Positions 1-7,422 are shown, counted from the first letter of the stretch. The stretch: 8,638 nt of DNA from Deltaproteobacteria bacterium (GCA_027061625.1 JAMOVF010000090.1:1-8638), one strand, 5' to 3'. Numbers and translations are program-made. The notes: a model not told the origin generated them from the sequence alone.

Positions 1-563
1 GCCTCGGGAATTTCAATAGAGATCTCATAAGGGCGGAGGCCCTGCAATTCAATCTGGGAAATCTCTGGAAGGGCCAGCAGGTCATCCTTTATCTTTTCGG
101 CCCAGTAGTGGAGGGTTGCCTCTGTAACATCTCCATACAAAGCTAGATAGAGGACCTGCCTTCGCCGGGTCAATTTGCGTATAATAGGTTTTTCCGCTTC
201 TTTTGGGAATGTGACAATCTGGTCTATCTCATTTTTAATGTCCTGCAGGGCCAGATCTGGATCGCTGCTCTCATATATTTCCACAGTAACAATGCCAATT
301 CCCTCTTTTGCTGTGGATCTTATCTCCTTTATTGAATCCAGGCCTGAGAGGCGTTCTTCTATGGGGAGGATTATTCCCTCCTCAATTTCTTCAGGCCCAG
401 CTCCCAAATAGGCCACTGAAATTTCAACAAGGTCAAGCTCAATATCTGGGAAGACTTCCTGTTTGATAGATCCAGCCATGATAAGGCCGCCAACAATGAA
501 AAAGAGCATGAGCAGGTTTGCTGCTACATGGTTGCCAGCCATCCATTTGATTAAGGCCTTCAT
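1..563 (-). CDS. RND-family efflux transporter permease (AcrB/HAE1-like), N-terminal part
   Basis: This is the inner-membrane, proton-driven pump of a tripartite exporter; its substrate cannot be read from the sequence. The ATG at 563 overlaps the stop of the adaptor gene in an ATGA arrangement, so translation is probably coupled. The 187 codons present begin MKALIKWMAGNHVAANLLML, giving transmembrane helix 1 at about residues 11-31. The first periplasmic (porter) subdomain follows, with family hallmarks FPDIELDLVEIS and GAGPEEIEEGIILPIEERL, as in other HAE1 pumps. The protein is cut by the left edge; family members are usually about 1000-1050 residues, so roughly four fifths is missing, including the transmembrane aspartates used for proton relay. 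The family call is firm. The subfamily (drug, solvent or lipid exporter) is not resolvable. Confidence 0.93.
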   Translation of the reverse strand, partial: MKALIKWMAGNHVAANLLMLFFIVGGLIMAGSIKQEVFPDIELDLVEISVAYLGAGPEEIEEGIILPIEERLSGLDSIKEIRSTAKEGIGIVTVEIYESSDPDLALQDIKNEIDQIVTFPKEAEKPIIRKLTRRRQVLYLALYGDVTEATLHYWAEKIKDDLLALPEISQIELQGLRPYEISIEIPE

Positions 564-1744
564 TTGGCAGGTTCAGTCTCCACTATTCGAAGTTTCATTC
601 CTGGTGCTGCACCAGGCAGGGGGCTGACAATGACCTTTTCACCTTCTGCTATCTCTTTTTCAAGTATAACATTGCCTTTGCCAATCCATAATGGTTCCAC
701 ATGGCGTATTTCAAGGCGGCCGCCATCAGAAACCACAAAGATATTGTTTCCTTCCCGAAGGGCTGAATCAGGCAGTTGAAAGCCTGTTATACTCTTTCCC
801 CTTATAACTATGTGCACAAAAGAGCCAAAGGGCAGGGCAGGGCCATATACTCCTTCCTGTTTCATGTGCAGCAAATAGGGATCTGGCAGGTCAATAAAAA
901 GATGTGTAAACCTTGTCTTTTCTTCAACTTGCCCAGAATATCTGTTTACCCAGCCTGTTCGTGCAGGATTAAAGGAGTCGTTGAGGGCTATTTCCGCCTT
1001 GGAGGGTTGCTGACCTGCCAAGCGGCTGGATGGCAAAATTACCCAAGCCAGATCCCTCTGCAAAATGGCTGCCTTTACCTCGGCCATGTCAGTTCCAGCA
1101 ATCATTCCAACCACTTCCCCAGCCTTTATGTAGTGGCCGGTATCGATATCTTCTTCAAGCACAATGCAATTGAAAGGCGCTGTTATGGAAGTGCGTTTGA
1201 GATCAAGGAGGGCCTTATCAAGCTCTGCCTTTGCTGATTCCACCTGTGCCTTGGCATTTTCTATCTGGGGTCTCATCAGGACCAGGGGCGGAGGTTCCTT
1301 TTCAGGCCGGTTTTGCAGCCTCCATTCCCGCCTGGCCACTTCAGCCTTGGCCTTTGTGATCTCCAGGTCGAGTTTTGCTTTGGCAAGTTTTGCCTTGGCC
1401 TTTTGAACAATATATTTGTAATCTGCCTCTTCAATCTTGAAAAACAGCTCTCCTTTATGGAAAAATCCTCCTTCTTGAAACTTTTCAGAGACCTGTTCAA
1501 CCCTTCCTGAGACTTGAGGAGTGATTTTTGTCAGCAGTTTTGGCCTTACACTGCCTGTGGAATAGAGAGGAACATGGATTACCTGTTTTTTTGCAATTAT
1601 TACCTCAACTGGCACTCCTGTTTGTTCTGTTTTGTGGCGCACCGGAGGTTTCTTTTGTTCAATGAGGATATAGGCAATATAAAAGGCAGCAGCCAAAATT
1701 CCCAAAGGTAGCAGTATCTTTATGACAAGCCTTTTTTTACTCAT
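560..1744 (-). CDS. RND efflux periplasmic adaptor (HlyD/MFP family)
   Basis: This 394-residue adaptor would bridge the inner-membrane pump and the outer-membrane channel. A single N-terminal hydrophobic segment (about residues 8-28, after MSKKR) serves as signal peptide or membrane anchor; no lipobox cysteine is seen. The split lipoyl domain is visible as ITPQVSGRVEQV (about 74-85) and TSITAPFNCIVLEEDIDTG (about 185-203). Between them lies an Ala/Lys/Glu-rich alpha-hairpin coiled coil (about 108-185), relatively short and broken at its turn by a Pro-rich stretch (about 147-159). The beta-barrel and membrane-proximal parts follow and end with the PLPGAAPGMKLRIVE region. The start lies inside the end of the channel gene (8-base overlap) and the stop overlaps the pump start by 4 bases, so the three genes form one translationally coupled operon. 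Confidence 0.93.
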   Translation of the reverse strand: MSKKRLVIKILLPLGILAAAFYIAYILIEQKKPPVRHKTEQTGVPVEVIIAKKQVIHVPLYSTGSVRPKLLTKITPQVSGRVEQVSEKFQEGGFFHKGELFFKIEEADYKYIVQKAKAKLAKAKLDLEITKAKAEVARREWRLQNRPEKEPPPLVLMRPQIENAKAQVESAKAELDKALLDLKRTSITAPFNCIVLEEDIDTGHYIKAGEVVGMIAGTDMAEVKAAILQRDLAWVILPSSRLAGQQPSKAEIALNDSFNPARTGWVNRYSGQVEEKTRFTHLFIDLPDPYLLHMKQEGVYGPALPFGSFVHIVIRGKSITGFQLPDSALREGNNIFVVSDGGRLEIRHVEPLWIGKGNVILEKEIAEGEKVIVSPLPGAAPGMKLRIVETEPAK

Positions 1745-3194
1745 TTTTCATCCTTGCCCTTTTTGCCTCATCTTGCATCCAACTGCCTCCCAATGCCCTT
1801 GCAAGTTGTATCCTGCTGAAGATACGGAGCCTTTTGGCCTCTACAAGCCCGATCTGCACCTTGGCATGGGTGGATTGTGCCTCAAGGACTGGCAAAAAGG
1901 TATCCACTCCTGAAGTGTAATGTTCAAGTGCCATTCTCAGGCTCGATTCAGAGGCCTTTAATCTTTCTTTAATGATATGATAGTTTTGATCTGCTGATTT
2001 TATTGCAGCAAGGCCATTTTTCACATCTCTGAAGCCTTCGATTACGGCCTTTTTATATTTTGCCAATGCCTCTTCAAGCTGCGCCTTCTTAAACTCCACC
2101 TCTGCCTTCCGTTTGCCAGCATCAAAGACGGGCTGGGAACCAGCTGCCATGATGGACCACAATATATTGGAAAAATCCAACAGAGTTGATAATTCCCTTT
2201 CCTCATACCAGACATTGCCAAAGATATTGAAAGCAGGAAACCTATCTGCCACAGCCTGGGCTACCTTGGCATCCAGTGCCTTTACCCTTAAAAGCGAGGC
2301 CTTTATGTCTGGCCTGTTTAAAAGCAGATCAGCAGGGAGGCCCTTTTCAAAGGAAAAATCTGGCTCTGGCAGAAAATTTGTTTCTTCCATATCTTCAATG
2401 GGAGGAAAAGAACCAATTAAAATGGCAAGGCCGTTTTTTGCTGCTTCAAGCTCACTTTCTAAAATCGGCAGTTCCGCCTTGACTCCAAGCAGATTCTGCC
2501 TGGACTGATAAAGGTCGAGGGCGCTCACAGTCCCTGCAATATATCTGGCTTCAACAAGCTCTGCGCTCCGTTGATGGGATCTGATGATCTCCTTGGTCAA
2601 GGCGATTTTTTCTTTTACAGCAACCAATTTGAAAAAGGCCTCTGCCACCTGGGCAGAAATGGTCAAAAAGGCTGTTTGAAGGTCTGCTTCTGATGCAGCT
2701 GTTTCAAGCTGTGCGGCCTTGCGGGATGAGGATAGCTTGTGCCACAGATCAATTTCATAAGAGGCGGCCATGCCCGTCTTATATAGATTTGATGTGATGC
2801 TGCTATTTCCTATTTTATGCTTTGATCTACTTGCTGAAACCTCGAGATCTATTGAAGGCCATAAAGATGACTTCGTCTTTTTGTTGATTGCTTCAGCCTG
2901 TTTCAGTCTTGAATAGGCTGCTTTAATGTCAAGGTTGCCTTGAAAGGCCTTTTCCATTATTAGATTTAATGATGGATTGTGAAAATTTTCCCACCATCTG
3001 AATGTCGATACAATTTTTAAAAAATTTTGACTGTTTTTATTGGAAAATTGCCCTGGAATTTCAATTTTCGTTGAAACATTTGTATGGTGAGGGGTACATG
3101 CGCCAAGAATAGGCAATAAGATAGAGAATGTAATAGCGATATGCTTCATGCTGGCAAATATGGTTTTTGATCTATTCACTGCAAAAGTTTTCAT
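1737..3194 (-). CDS. TolC/NodT-type outer-membrane efflux lipoprotein
   Basis: This is the outer-membrane channel of the efflux system and the first gene of its operon. A lipobox LGAC follows a hydrophobic stretch (ITFSILLPI), so the mature protein should be lipidated on that cysteine. The mature chain opens with the NodT-type signature RWWENFHNPSLNLIMEKA and then two OEP repeats rich in Ala/Glu/Lys helices, including AAYSRLKQAEA and LLNRPDIKASLLRVKALDAKVA. The start is uncertain. The ATG at 3194 gives 485 residues and lipid Cys33; the ATG at 3149 gives 470 residues and a compact 17-residue signal peptide before Cys18. A TTG at 3215 is also in frame, but it sits at the likely transcription start. 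None has a clear Shine-Dalgarno sequence. The 3149 start gives the most typical lipoprotein signal; I chose 3194 as the first in-frame ATG. Confidence 0.9.
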   Translation of the reverse strand: MKTFAVNRSKTIFASMKHIAITFSILLPILGACTPHHTNVSTKIEIPGQFSNKNSQNFLKIVSTFRWWENFHNPSLNLIMEKAFQGNLDIKAAYSRLKQAEAINKKTKSSLWPSIDLEVSASRSKHKIGNSSITSNLYKTGMAASYEIDLWHKLSSSRKAAQLETAASEADLQTAFLTISAQVAEAFFKLVAVKEKIALTKEIIRSHQRSAELVEARYIAGTVSALDLYQSRQNLLGVKAELPILESELEAAKNGLAILIGSFPPIEDMEETNFLPEPDFSFEKGLPADLLLNRPDIKASLLRVKALDAKVAQAVADRFPAFNIFGNVWYEERELSTLLDFSNILWSIMAAGSQPVFDAGKRKAEVEFKKAQLEEALAKYKKAVIEGFRDVKNGLAAIKSADQNYHIIKERLKASESSLRMALEHYTSGVDTFLPVLEAQSTHAKVQIGLVEAKRLRIFSRIQLARALGGSWMQDEAKRARMKNE

Positions 3195-3209
3195 AGTTGT
3201 TTTAGGATT

Positions 3210-3226
3210 AACCAAGGTTGGTTATA
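3210..3226 (-). promoter_or_regulatory. Possible operator/promoter of the efflux operon
   Basis: A perfect 6-base inverted repeat, AACCAA-GG-TTGGTT (3210-3223), lies in the 80-base gap between the divergent efflux operon and the SDR gene. It overlaps a minus-strand -10-like TATAAC (3226-3221), which would start transcripts near 3214, just upstream of the ATG at 3194. No matching -35 box is evident at 16-18 bases. A local repressor site is plausible, as efflux operons often have one, but no regulator gene is present in this window. Confidence 0.25.
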
Positions 3227-3244
3227 CAAAAAAAAGCGCTCAAT

Positions 3245-3253
3245 TGGTATATT
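3245..3253 (+). promoter_or_regulatory. Extended -10 promoter for the SDR/L,D-transpeptidase pair
   Basis: The sequence TGGTATATT fits an extended -10 element (TGnTATAAT, one mismatch in the hexamer). It would start transcription around 3260, leaving a leader of about 15 bases that holds the ribosome site AGGAAGA (about 3264-3270) before the ATG at 3275. No strong -35 box lies upstream, which extended -10 promoters tolerate. Confidence 0.35.
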
Positions 3254-3274
3254 AAAGATAAATAGGAAGAGACC

Positions 3275-4186
3275 ATGAAGCTTAAAAAGGCGATCATAAC
3301 CGGAGGTTCCGGGTTCATAGGGCGTAATCTGGTCAAGCTGGTGCCAGAGCCTATAGTGGTTGGAAGAAGCAGCAAAAAAATCCAACAGATTTTTCCAAAT
3401 GTGCAATGCGTTGAGTGGCATCCTCCTGAGCTTATTCCAAAGGAAATATTTGATGGCGTGGATGTGGTCTTCCATCTGGCAGGAGAGAATATCTATAAAG
3501 GCCGCTGGAATGAAGAGAAAAAGAAACGGATTTTTGAATCAAGGCAGGTGGGTACGCGGACCATTGTTGAATCGATGTGCCAGGCAAAGAACCGCCCCAA
3601 GGTTTTGATAAGCTCCTCTGCTGTAGGCTATTATGGCGACCGCGGCGATGAAGAGCTTACTGAGGATTTTGGTCCTGGTACCGGCTTTCTTTCTGAAGTG
3701 TGCCAAATGTGGGAAATGGAGGCCATGAGGGCTACCAGTTGCGGGGTAAGGGTAGTTCCAATTCGCACAGGCATTGTACTTGGCAGAGATGGCGGGGCCT
3801 TGGCAGAGATGCTGAGGATATTCAGGCTGGGGCTTGGCGGCAAACTGGGCAGAGGCAATCAGTTTATGTCCTGGATTCACATAGAAGATCTGGTCTCTAT
3901 AATGGCATATTGTGCCCAGGCCGATACTGTTTCAGGGCCTGTAAATGCAGTTTCTCCAAATCCGGTTACCAATAAAGAATTCACTAAGACGCTTGCCAAG
4001 GTGCTCAGACGGCCTGCCTTTATGACAGTGCCTGCTCCACTCTTAAGATTGGTGCTGGGTGAATTTGCAGAGGCTCTGCTGAGCTCCCAGCGTGCCTTGC
4101 CTCAAAAACTCTTGAATTCTGGTTATCAATTCAGGTATCCTCTTTTGCAAGATGCGTTAGTCAATTTGTTGAGAAAGGAACGATGA
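3275..4186 (+). CDS. TIGR01777-family epimerase-like protein (atypical SDR, YfcH/SDR39U1 type)
   Basis: This 303-residue protein is predicted to be cytoplasmic and to bind NAD(P) through a Rossmann fold. The glycine motif TGGSGFIG (residues 9-16, GxxGxxG) is at the N-terminus. Family hallmarks follow in order: VDVVFHLAGENI (62-73), GRWNEEKKKRIFESRQVGT (76-94), LISSSAVGYYGDRG (111-124), the GFLSEVCQMWEMEA stretch (137-150), and the C-terminal DUF1731-like part with TVPAPLLRLVLGEFAEALL (251-269). The usual SDR Tyr-x3-Lys pair is not evident: GYYGDRG has no lysine at the expected offset, as is usual for this family, whose reaction is unknown. The length matches E. coli YfcH (about 300). The start has a good AGGAAGA ribosome site. 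The stop lies 6 bases before the next gene, so the two are probably co-transcribed. Confidence 0.92.
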   Translation: MKLKKAIITGGSGFIGRNLVKLVPEPIVVGRSSKKIQQIFPNVQCVEWHPPELIPKEIFDGVDVVFHLAGENIYKGRWNEEKKKRIFESRQVGTRTIVESMCQAKNRPKVLISSSAVGYYGDRGDEELTEDFGPGTGFLSEVCQMWEMEAMRATSCGVRVVPIRTGIVLGRDGGALAEMLRIFRLGLGGKLGRGNQFMSWIHIEDLVSIMAYCAQADTVSGPVNAVSPNPVTNKEFTKTLAKVLRRPAFMTVPAPLLRLVLGEFAEALLSSQRALPQKLLNSGYQFRYPLLQDALVNLLRKER

Positions 4187-4192
4187 CTGGAA

Positions 4193-5200
4193 GTGGTATC
4201 GTGGAAAAATTACTGCCTTGTTCTTACCCTGGTTTTTCTGGCCTTTACAATTCATGTCCCGGTAGTCGGGTCCACTACTCCTAATCTTCCTCAAGACAGA
4301 GATATTGAAAACAGGGTCTATGCCCAGGTTATACATACGCCTTGTCCAGTATTTCGCATACCATGTGAGGATGTTGATGTATGCAAACCAATTCGTTTCC
4401 TTGAGGGTGATTTTGTTTGGGTAAGTCTTGAAAGGCCTGATCCAATCGATTCTGGCGGGCAGCTTTGGTATTTGATTAATCCAGGAGAATATGTCCAGGC
4501 AGAATACTTGGTGATCAAGCCAGTTTCACAGTTCAAGGGAATTTCTATTAAGGAGGATCAGTTTTTCCCATTTGCATGGGTGATTATGGATGCCTATGTA
4601 ACTCAACATCCCGGAAGCTATTTCAATCCGTCTGACAAGCTGATTCCAAAATATACTATAATAAAAATCCTTGAGACAAAAAAGATAGGACAATGGAACT
4701 GGTACAGAATAGATGACCAGTGGTGGATAGAGCAGCGGATGGTGGCTGTGGTCCAACCTAGGCCTATGCCTGAAGATATTGGCCCGCATGAGCAATGGAT
4801 TTATGCAGATTTATATGAGCAGACCATATGTGCCTATGAAGGTGACAAAATGGTTTATGCAACCCTGATTTCCTCAGGTGTACGGGATTATGAAACAGTA
4901 GAAGGCCAATACAGGATATGGATTAAGGCCCGTTCTGCCAAAATGAGTGGTGGAGAAAAGGAAGGCATTACCTATTTTCTTGAGGATGTGCCTTACCAAA
5001 TGTATTTTTTAGACAACTATGCAATACATGGAGTTTACTGGCACGACCGTTTTGGAACCAGGCAGTCACATGGCTGCCTAAATGTGTCTTTGAAGGATGC
5101 GAAATGGTTTTTTTACTGGACCCATCCTGTTCCATCTAAAAAGTCAAACTGGACCAGGGCAACAGACAAAGATCCTGGCACTTGGGTTGTGGTGCATTAA
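4193..5200 (+). CDS. Secreted L,D-transpeptidase (YkuD domain) with SH3-like N-terminal regions
   Basis: This 335-residue enzyme is predicted to be periplasmic and to act on peptidoglycan by a cysteine acyl-enzyme (3-3 cross-linking or a related exchange). A signal peptide or anchor lies at about residues 7-27. Two Trp/Tyr-rich regions (about 41-107 and 126-187) look like SH3-type wall-binding modules, although this is inferred from composition and position. The YkuD domain runs from about 200, and its active site is His279 (IHGVYWH) plus SHGCLN with Cys295, a spacing that fits the canonical H-X14-17-[S/T]-H-G-C motif. The MSGGEKEG and VPYQMYF stretches resemble a subtype common in Chloroflexi and Cyanobacteria. 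The start is a GTG with a poorly spaced ribosome site; an in-frame TGA (the stop of the SDR gene) lies only 6 bases upstream, which excludes any longer form. Confidence 0.9.
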   Translation: MVSWKNYCLVLTLVFLAFTIHVPVVGSTTPNLPQDRDIENRVYAQVIHTPCPVFRIPCEDVDVCKPIRFLEGDFVWVSLERPDPIDSGGQLWYLINPGEYVQAEYLVIKPVSQFKGISIKEDQFFPFAWVIMDAYVTQHPGSYFNPSDKLIPKYTIIKILETKKIGQWNWYRIDDQWWIEQRMVAVVQPRPMPEDIGPHEQWIYADLYEQTICAYEGDKMVYATLISSGVRDYETVEGQYRIWIKARSAKMSGGEKEGITYFLEDVPYQMYFLDNYAIHGVYWHDRFGTRQSHGCLNVSLKDAKWFFYWTHPVPSKKSNWTRATDKDPGTWVVVH

Positions 5201-5223
5201 GTAAGGGCTAAGGGCAGCAAAAA

Positions 5224-5985
5224 TCATTTACTGACAGGGGTTTCTTCTTCAAGGCTGGCTCTCATGGTGGACTGGCCCTTTATGACCACAGGTGTTCCCA
5301 TTGGGGTTACCCTGAAAAGCTCCTCTATGTCTGAATTTCTCATGGCAATGCAGCCATAAGTCCAATCCCACGGTATGCCCCCTCCGTGTATGCAAATGGC
5401 GCCTCCCAAGGCGGTATTCCATGGAGGTTTCCGTCCAGCCTTGATCGCCTGTATAATTGCCCTATATTGCTGCTGCGTTATGAGGCCTTGTTTCAAGCCT
5501 CGCTCCGCATCTTCAATATTTGGATAAGATATTCCAAGGGAAAGATAATATTTGCTTTTAGGGTTCTTATTGCACACATAAAATTTCCCTTCTGGTGTGC
5601 GTCTGTCTCCTTGTCTTTCTTTATCCCCTACAGGATCGAGGCCCAGGCTGATGGGATAGATTTTAACGAGATCGCTTCCAGAATAGAGGAAGAGTCTTCT
5701 GGCCTCTTTATCAATAATTATTCTGGCGTTTCTTATGGTAGAGGTTAATTTTTTGTTATAATTGTAAAAAATATCTCTATAAGGAGTGCGGATTTTGGGG
5801 TTTGTATAAGTTACTGAGGGCTTTTTAATTTCCTTCAAGCTTTGTTGGGTTGGGGAGCTTTGCGGAGATTTTTTTGAAGTTTCTTGGAGATTTTTAGAGG
5901 AATGGTTGTAACATCCTAAAAGCAGTATAGATGAAAGCAATGCTAAAAGCATAGATGATTTTGCTTTAGAAGCTTTATAAAACAC
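5224..5985 (-). CDS. L,D-transpeptidase family lipoprotein (YkuD domain)
   Basis: This 253-residue predicted lipoprotein has a hydrophobic signal (residues 12-23) ending in lipobox LLGC, with lipid Cys25. A Ser/Lys/Gln-rich linker (about 26-65) precedes the YkuD domain (about 85-236). Recognisable parts are NARIIIDKEARRLFLYSG (86-103), GDRRTPEGKFYVCNKN (126-141) and the active site IHGGGIPWDWTYGCIAM, with His200 and Cys212. The His that usually precedes Gly-Cys is Tyr here. WT-x-GCIA is the form found in a large subgroup of YkuD proteins, so this is not a sign of decay. The start is GTG at 5985, preceded by GAGGGG at a spacing of 8; the nearby ATG at 5991 is out of frame and soon stops. It probably trims or cross-links peptidoglycan or links proteins to it. 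It converges on the other L,D-transpeptidase gene. Confidence 0.9.
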   Translation of the reverse strand: MFYKASKAKSSMLLALLSSILLLGCYNHSSKNLQETSKKSPQSSPTQQSLKEIKKPSVTYTNPKIRTPYRDIFYNYNKKLTSTIRNARIIIDKEARRLFLYSGSDLVKIYPISLGLDPVGDKERQGDRRTPEGKFYVCNKNPKSKYYLSLGISYPNIEDAERGLKQGLITQQQYRAIIQAIKAGRKPPWNTALGGAICIHGGGIPWDWTYGCIAMRNSDIEELFRVTPMGTPVVIKGQSTMRASLEEETPVSK

Positions 5986-6019
5986 AGTCCATACCCCTCA
6001 TTTCCTGATCAACTTTTAG

Positions 6020-6049
6020 ATTATAAGAAGGAAATGTTCAATTTCTAAA
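6020..6049 (-). promoter_or_regulatory. Promoter of the L,D-transpeptidase lipoprotein gene
   Basis: On the minus strand there is a perfect -10 TATAAT (6025-6020), and 18 bases upstream a partial -35 TTTAGA (6049-6044, four of six matches to TTGACA). Transcription would start near 6012, giving a leader of about 25 bases with the GAGGGG ribosome site before the GTG at 5985. This suggests that the gene does not depend on read-through from the radical SAM gene upstream. Confidence 0.45.
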
Positions 6050-6067
6050 AAATTTAAAGCATATTGT

Positions 6068-6187
6068 CATTAAAAACAAGGATCAGTTTGGAGAAAATAT
6101 TCAATATGAGCTTTTTGATATCAAATATCATCATTTTTTGCATTATTATTCATTGTCAAGCATTTTTTCATTAAAAAGCAAGATCAG
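6068..6187. repeat. Degenerate 19-base direct repeat pair in an AT-rich spacer
   Basis: CATTAAAAACAAGGATCAG at 6068-6086 and CATTAAAAAGCAAGATCAG at 6169-6187 match at 16 of 19 positions without gaps, and better if a single-base shift is allowed. They lie 101 bases apart in the 213-base spacer between two minus-strand genes. No open reading frame of note lies between them. The spacer is otherwise AT-rich with short dyads such as GATATCAAATATC. Confidence 0.4.
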
Positions 6188-6198
6188 CTACTTTTTTG

Positions 6199-7239
6199 TC
6201 ATATTGCTGCATGAATTCGTTCTTTGTCCAAGTGTTTGCTGATATATCCTGAAATTGTTTTTGTAATATCTTCAATTTGAGTAGCAGGATAGCTGTAAAT
6301 ATCTTTAATTAATTTATAAGGATATGCCAGGACTAGAGAATCTGGTCTCCTTTTGCGTGCCTGCTTCAGGTGTTCTTTGGACATACGGAATGGGCCTATG
6401 GTTACATCTATTACCTCTTTTGTGCTGATTTCAGCAAAAACGTTTTCTATGAGTTGTTCATATTTTTGTTTCCAGCCTGTAAAAGGAATTATTGGATCAA
6501 AACATAGCCTTACTTTCCAGCCATTGGCCGTTACCTTTTTTATTGCCTTAATCCTTGCCTCAGCAGAAGGGGTTTGGTGTTCAAAGGAGTTAACTGCATA
6601 ATTAGGAGAAAGGCTCCAAGATAGCTGAAAGTTGTTTAAAGGATCTTTATGGATAAAAGGAAACACTATTGAGCTTTTTGTCCTAAGTTCAATGGTAATA
6701 TCAGGATGTTTTGAGGCAAAATTAATCCAGCCTTCTACCATACCAGTGAGTTTTTCAAAAACTAGAAGATCAGTATTGTATGAAATAGAAAGCATCAGCG
6801 GTCCATTTTCCAGTTCCTCTTTTACAGCCTTTTTGATATCAGCTTGGTTTACAAATATTATTATGTTTCCTGAAGGATAAAGGCCTTGTAGGAAGCAGTA
6901 TTCACAGTCAAAAAGACAGTTAACTATTTCTGAAGTATAAAAAAATCTCTGATAGCCTAACCAATGGCAGGGCCTTGCCCTCTCATATAAAAAAGGTGTT
7001 CTTTGTGTGGCCAAGATGAGTTTTGGAGTTTTCTTCTGCAAAACAAAATCCTGTCTGGGCCTGCAAAAAAAATCCTTGTAATGATCTATTTCAATAATCT
7101 TTGATTTTGGGAAATGGAACAGGATCTTTTGGGAAAGAGGATTGTTTAGAACGCCTTTTTCAATATATATGTGTGAAAATTTAGGGTTTAATGTCTTGAA
7201 AACTCTTTTATCGTTTAAGGTGCGCGCCGTTTTTTTCAT
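6199..7239 (-). CDS. Radical SAM protein of the spore photoproduct lyase family, non-canonical
   Basis: This 346-residue cytoplasmic protein has the usual length for the SPL family. The radical SAM cluster motif is C-X3-C-X2-C at Cys108, Cys112 and Cys115, in NCLFDCEYCFLQGLYPSG, a good match to the family signature. Other family-like stretches are TPKLILATQRTPFLYERARP (71-90) and LSWSLSPNYAVNSFEHQTPS (206-225), the latter matching the region RFSINADY...FEPGTSP of SPL. In Bacillus SPL a cysteine (Cys141) donates a hydrogen atom to the thymine product; my alignment by eye places Tyr154 there (SYNTDLLVFEKLTG). The protein may therefore not be a true spore photoproduct lyase, and its substrate is unknown. 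A ribosome-like AAGGTGG lies 14 bases before the ATG, a long spacing. The coding region looks more AT-rich than the efflux and SDR genes. Confidence 0.85.
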   Translation of the reverse strand: MKKTARTLNDKRVFKTLNPKFSHIYIEKGVLNNPLSQKILFHFPKSKIIEIDHYKDFFCRPRQDFVLQKKTPKLILATQRTPFLYERARPCHWLGYQRFFYTSEIVNCLFDCEYCFLQGLYPSGNIIIFVNQADIKKAVKEELENGPLMLSISYNTDLLVFEKLTGMVEGWINFASKHPDITIELRTKSSIVFPFIHKDPLNNFQLSWSLSPNYAVNSFEHQTPSAEARIKAIKKVTANGWKVRLCFDPIIPFTGWKQKYEQLIENVFAEISTKEVIDVTIGPFRMSKEHLKQARKRRPDSLVLAYPYKLIKDIYSYPATQIEDITKTISGYISKHLDKERIHAAI

Positions 7240-7324
7240 AAAGCATTATCAGTCCACCTTTCCCCATTAAAGAGTGTTAATTAATGCCTTGATATCTATA
7301 TTTGGATAATACTGGATGATCAAT

Positions 7325-7412
7325 TGGTGCCCGGGGCGGGAGTCGAACCCGCACGGTGCAAAGCACCAAGGGATTTTAAGTCCCTTGTGTCTACCAGTTC
7401 CACCACCCGGGC
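7325..7412 (-). tRNA. tRNA-Leu (anticodon UAA)
   Basis: An 88-base class II tRNA read on the minus strand. The acceptor stem GCCCGGG (7412-7406) pairs perfectly with CCCGGGC, followed by discriminator A (7328) and an encoded CCA (7327-7325). The anticodon stem AAGGGA/TCCCTT encloses loop CTTAAAA, which gives anticodon TAA and decodes UUA (and UUG). The long variable arm GGTGC-TTT-GCACC is typical of leucine tRNAs. The T arm is GCGGG with loop TTCGACT and CCCGC. The D arm contains TGGTAGACAC. It sits 85 bases upstream of the SPL-family gene on the same strand, with no clear terminator between them, so read-through is possible. Confidence 0.97.
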
Positions 7413-7422
7413 GGTTTCTGCC

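Noticed and set aside
776..1237. A 153-codon plus-strand open frame inside the adaptor gene
   Set aside because: It is antisense to a clearly homologous HlyD-type coding region and its product has no recognisable family features.
3539..3880. A 113-codon minus-strand open frame opposite the SDR gene
   Set aside because: It is antisense to conserved SDR motifs and its product looks like a reading-frame shadow.
6172..6197. Possible intrinsic terminator after the SPL-family gene
   Set aside because: The T tracts are present, but the stem has only three solid base pairs (AGC/GCT) and a bulge, too weak to call.
5986..7412. Genomic island inserted at the 3' end of tRNA-Leu (AT-rich SPL-family gene next to the tRNA)
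   Set aside because: No integrase gene and no second copy of the tRNA 3' end were found in the window; AT-richness alone is not enough.
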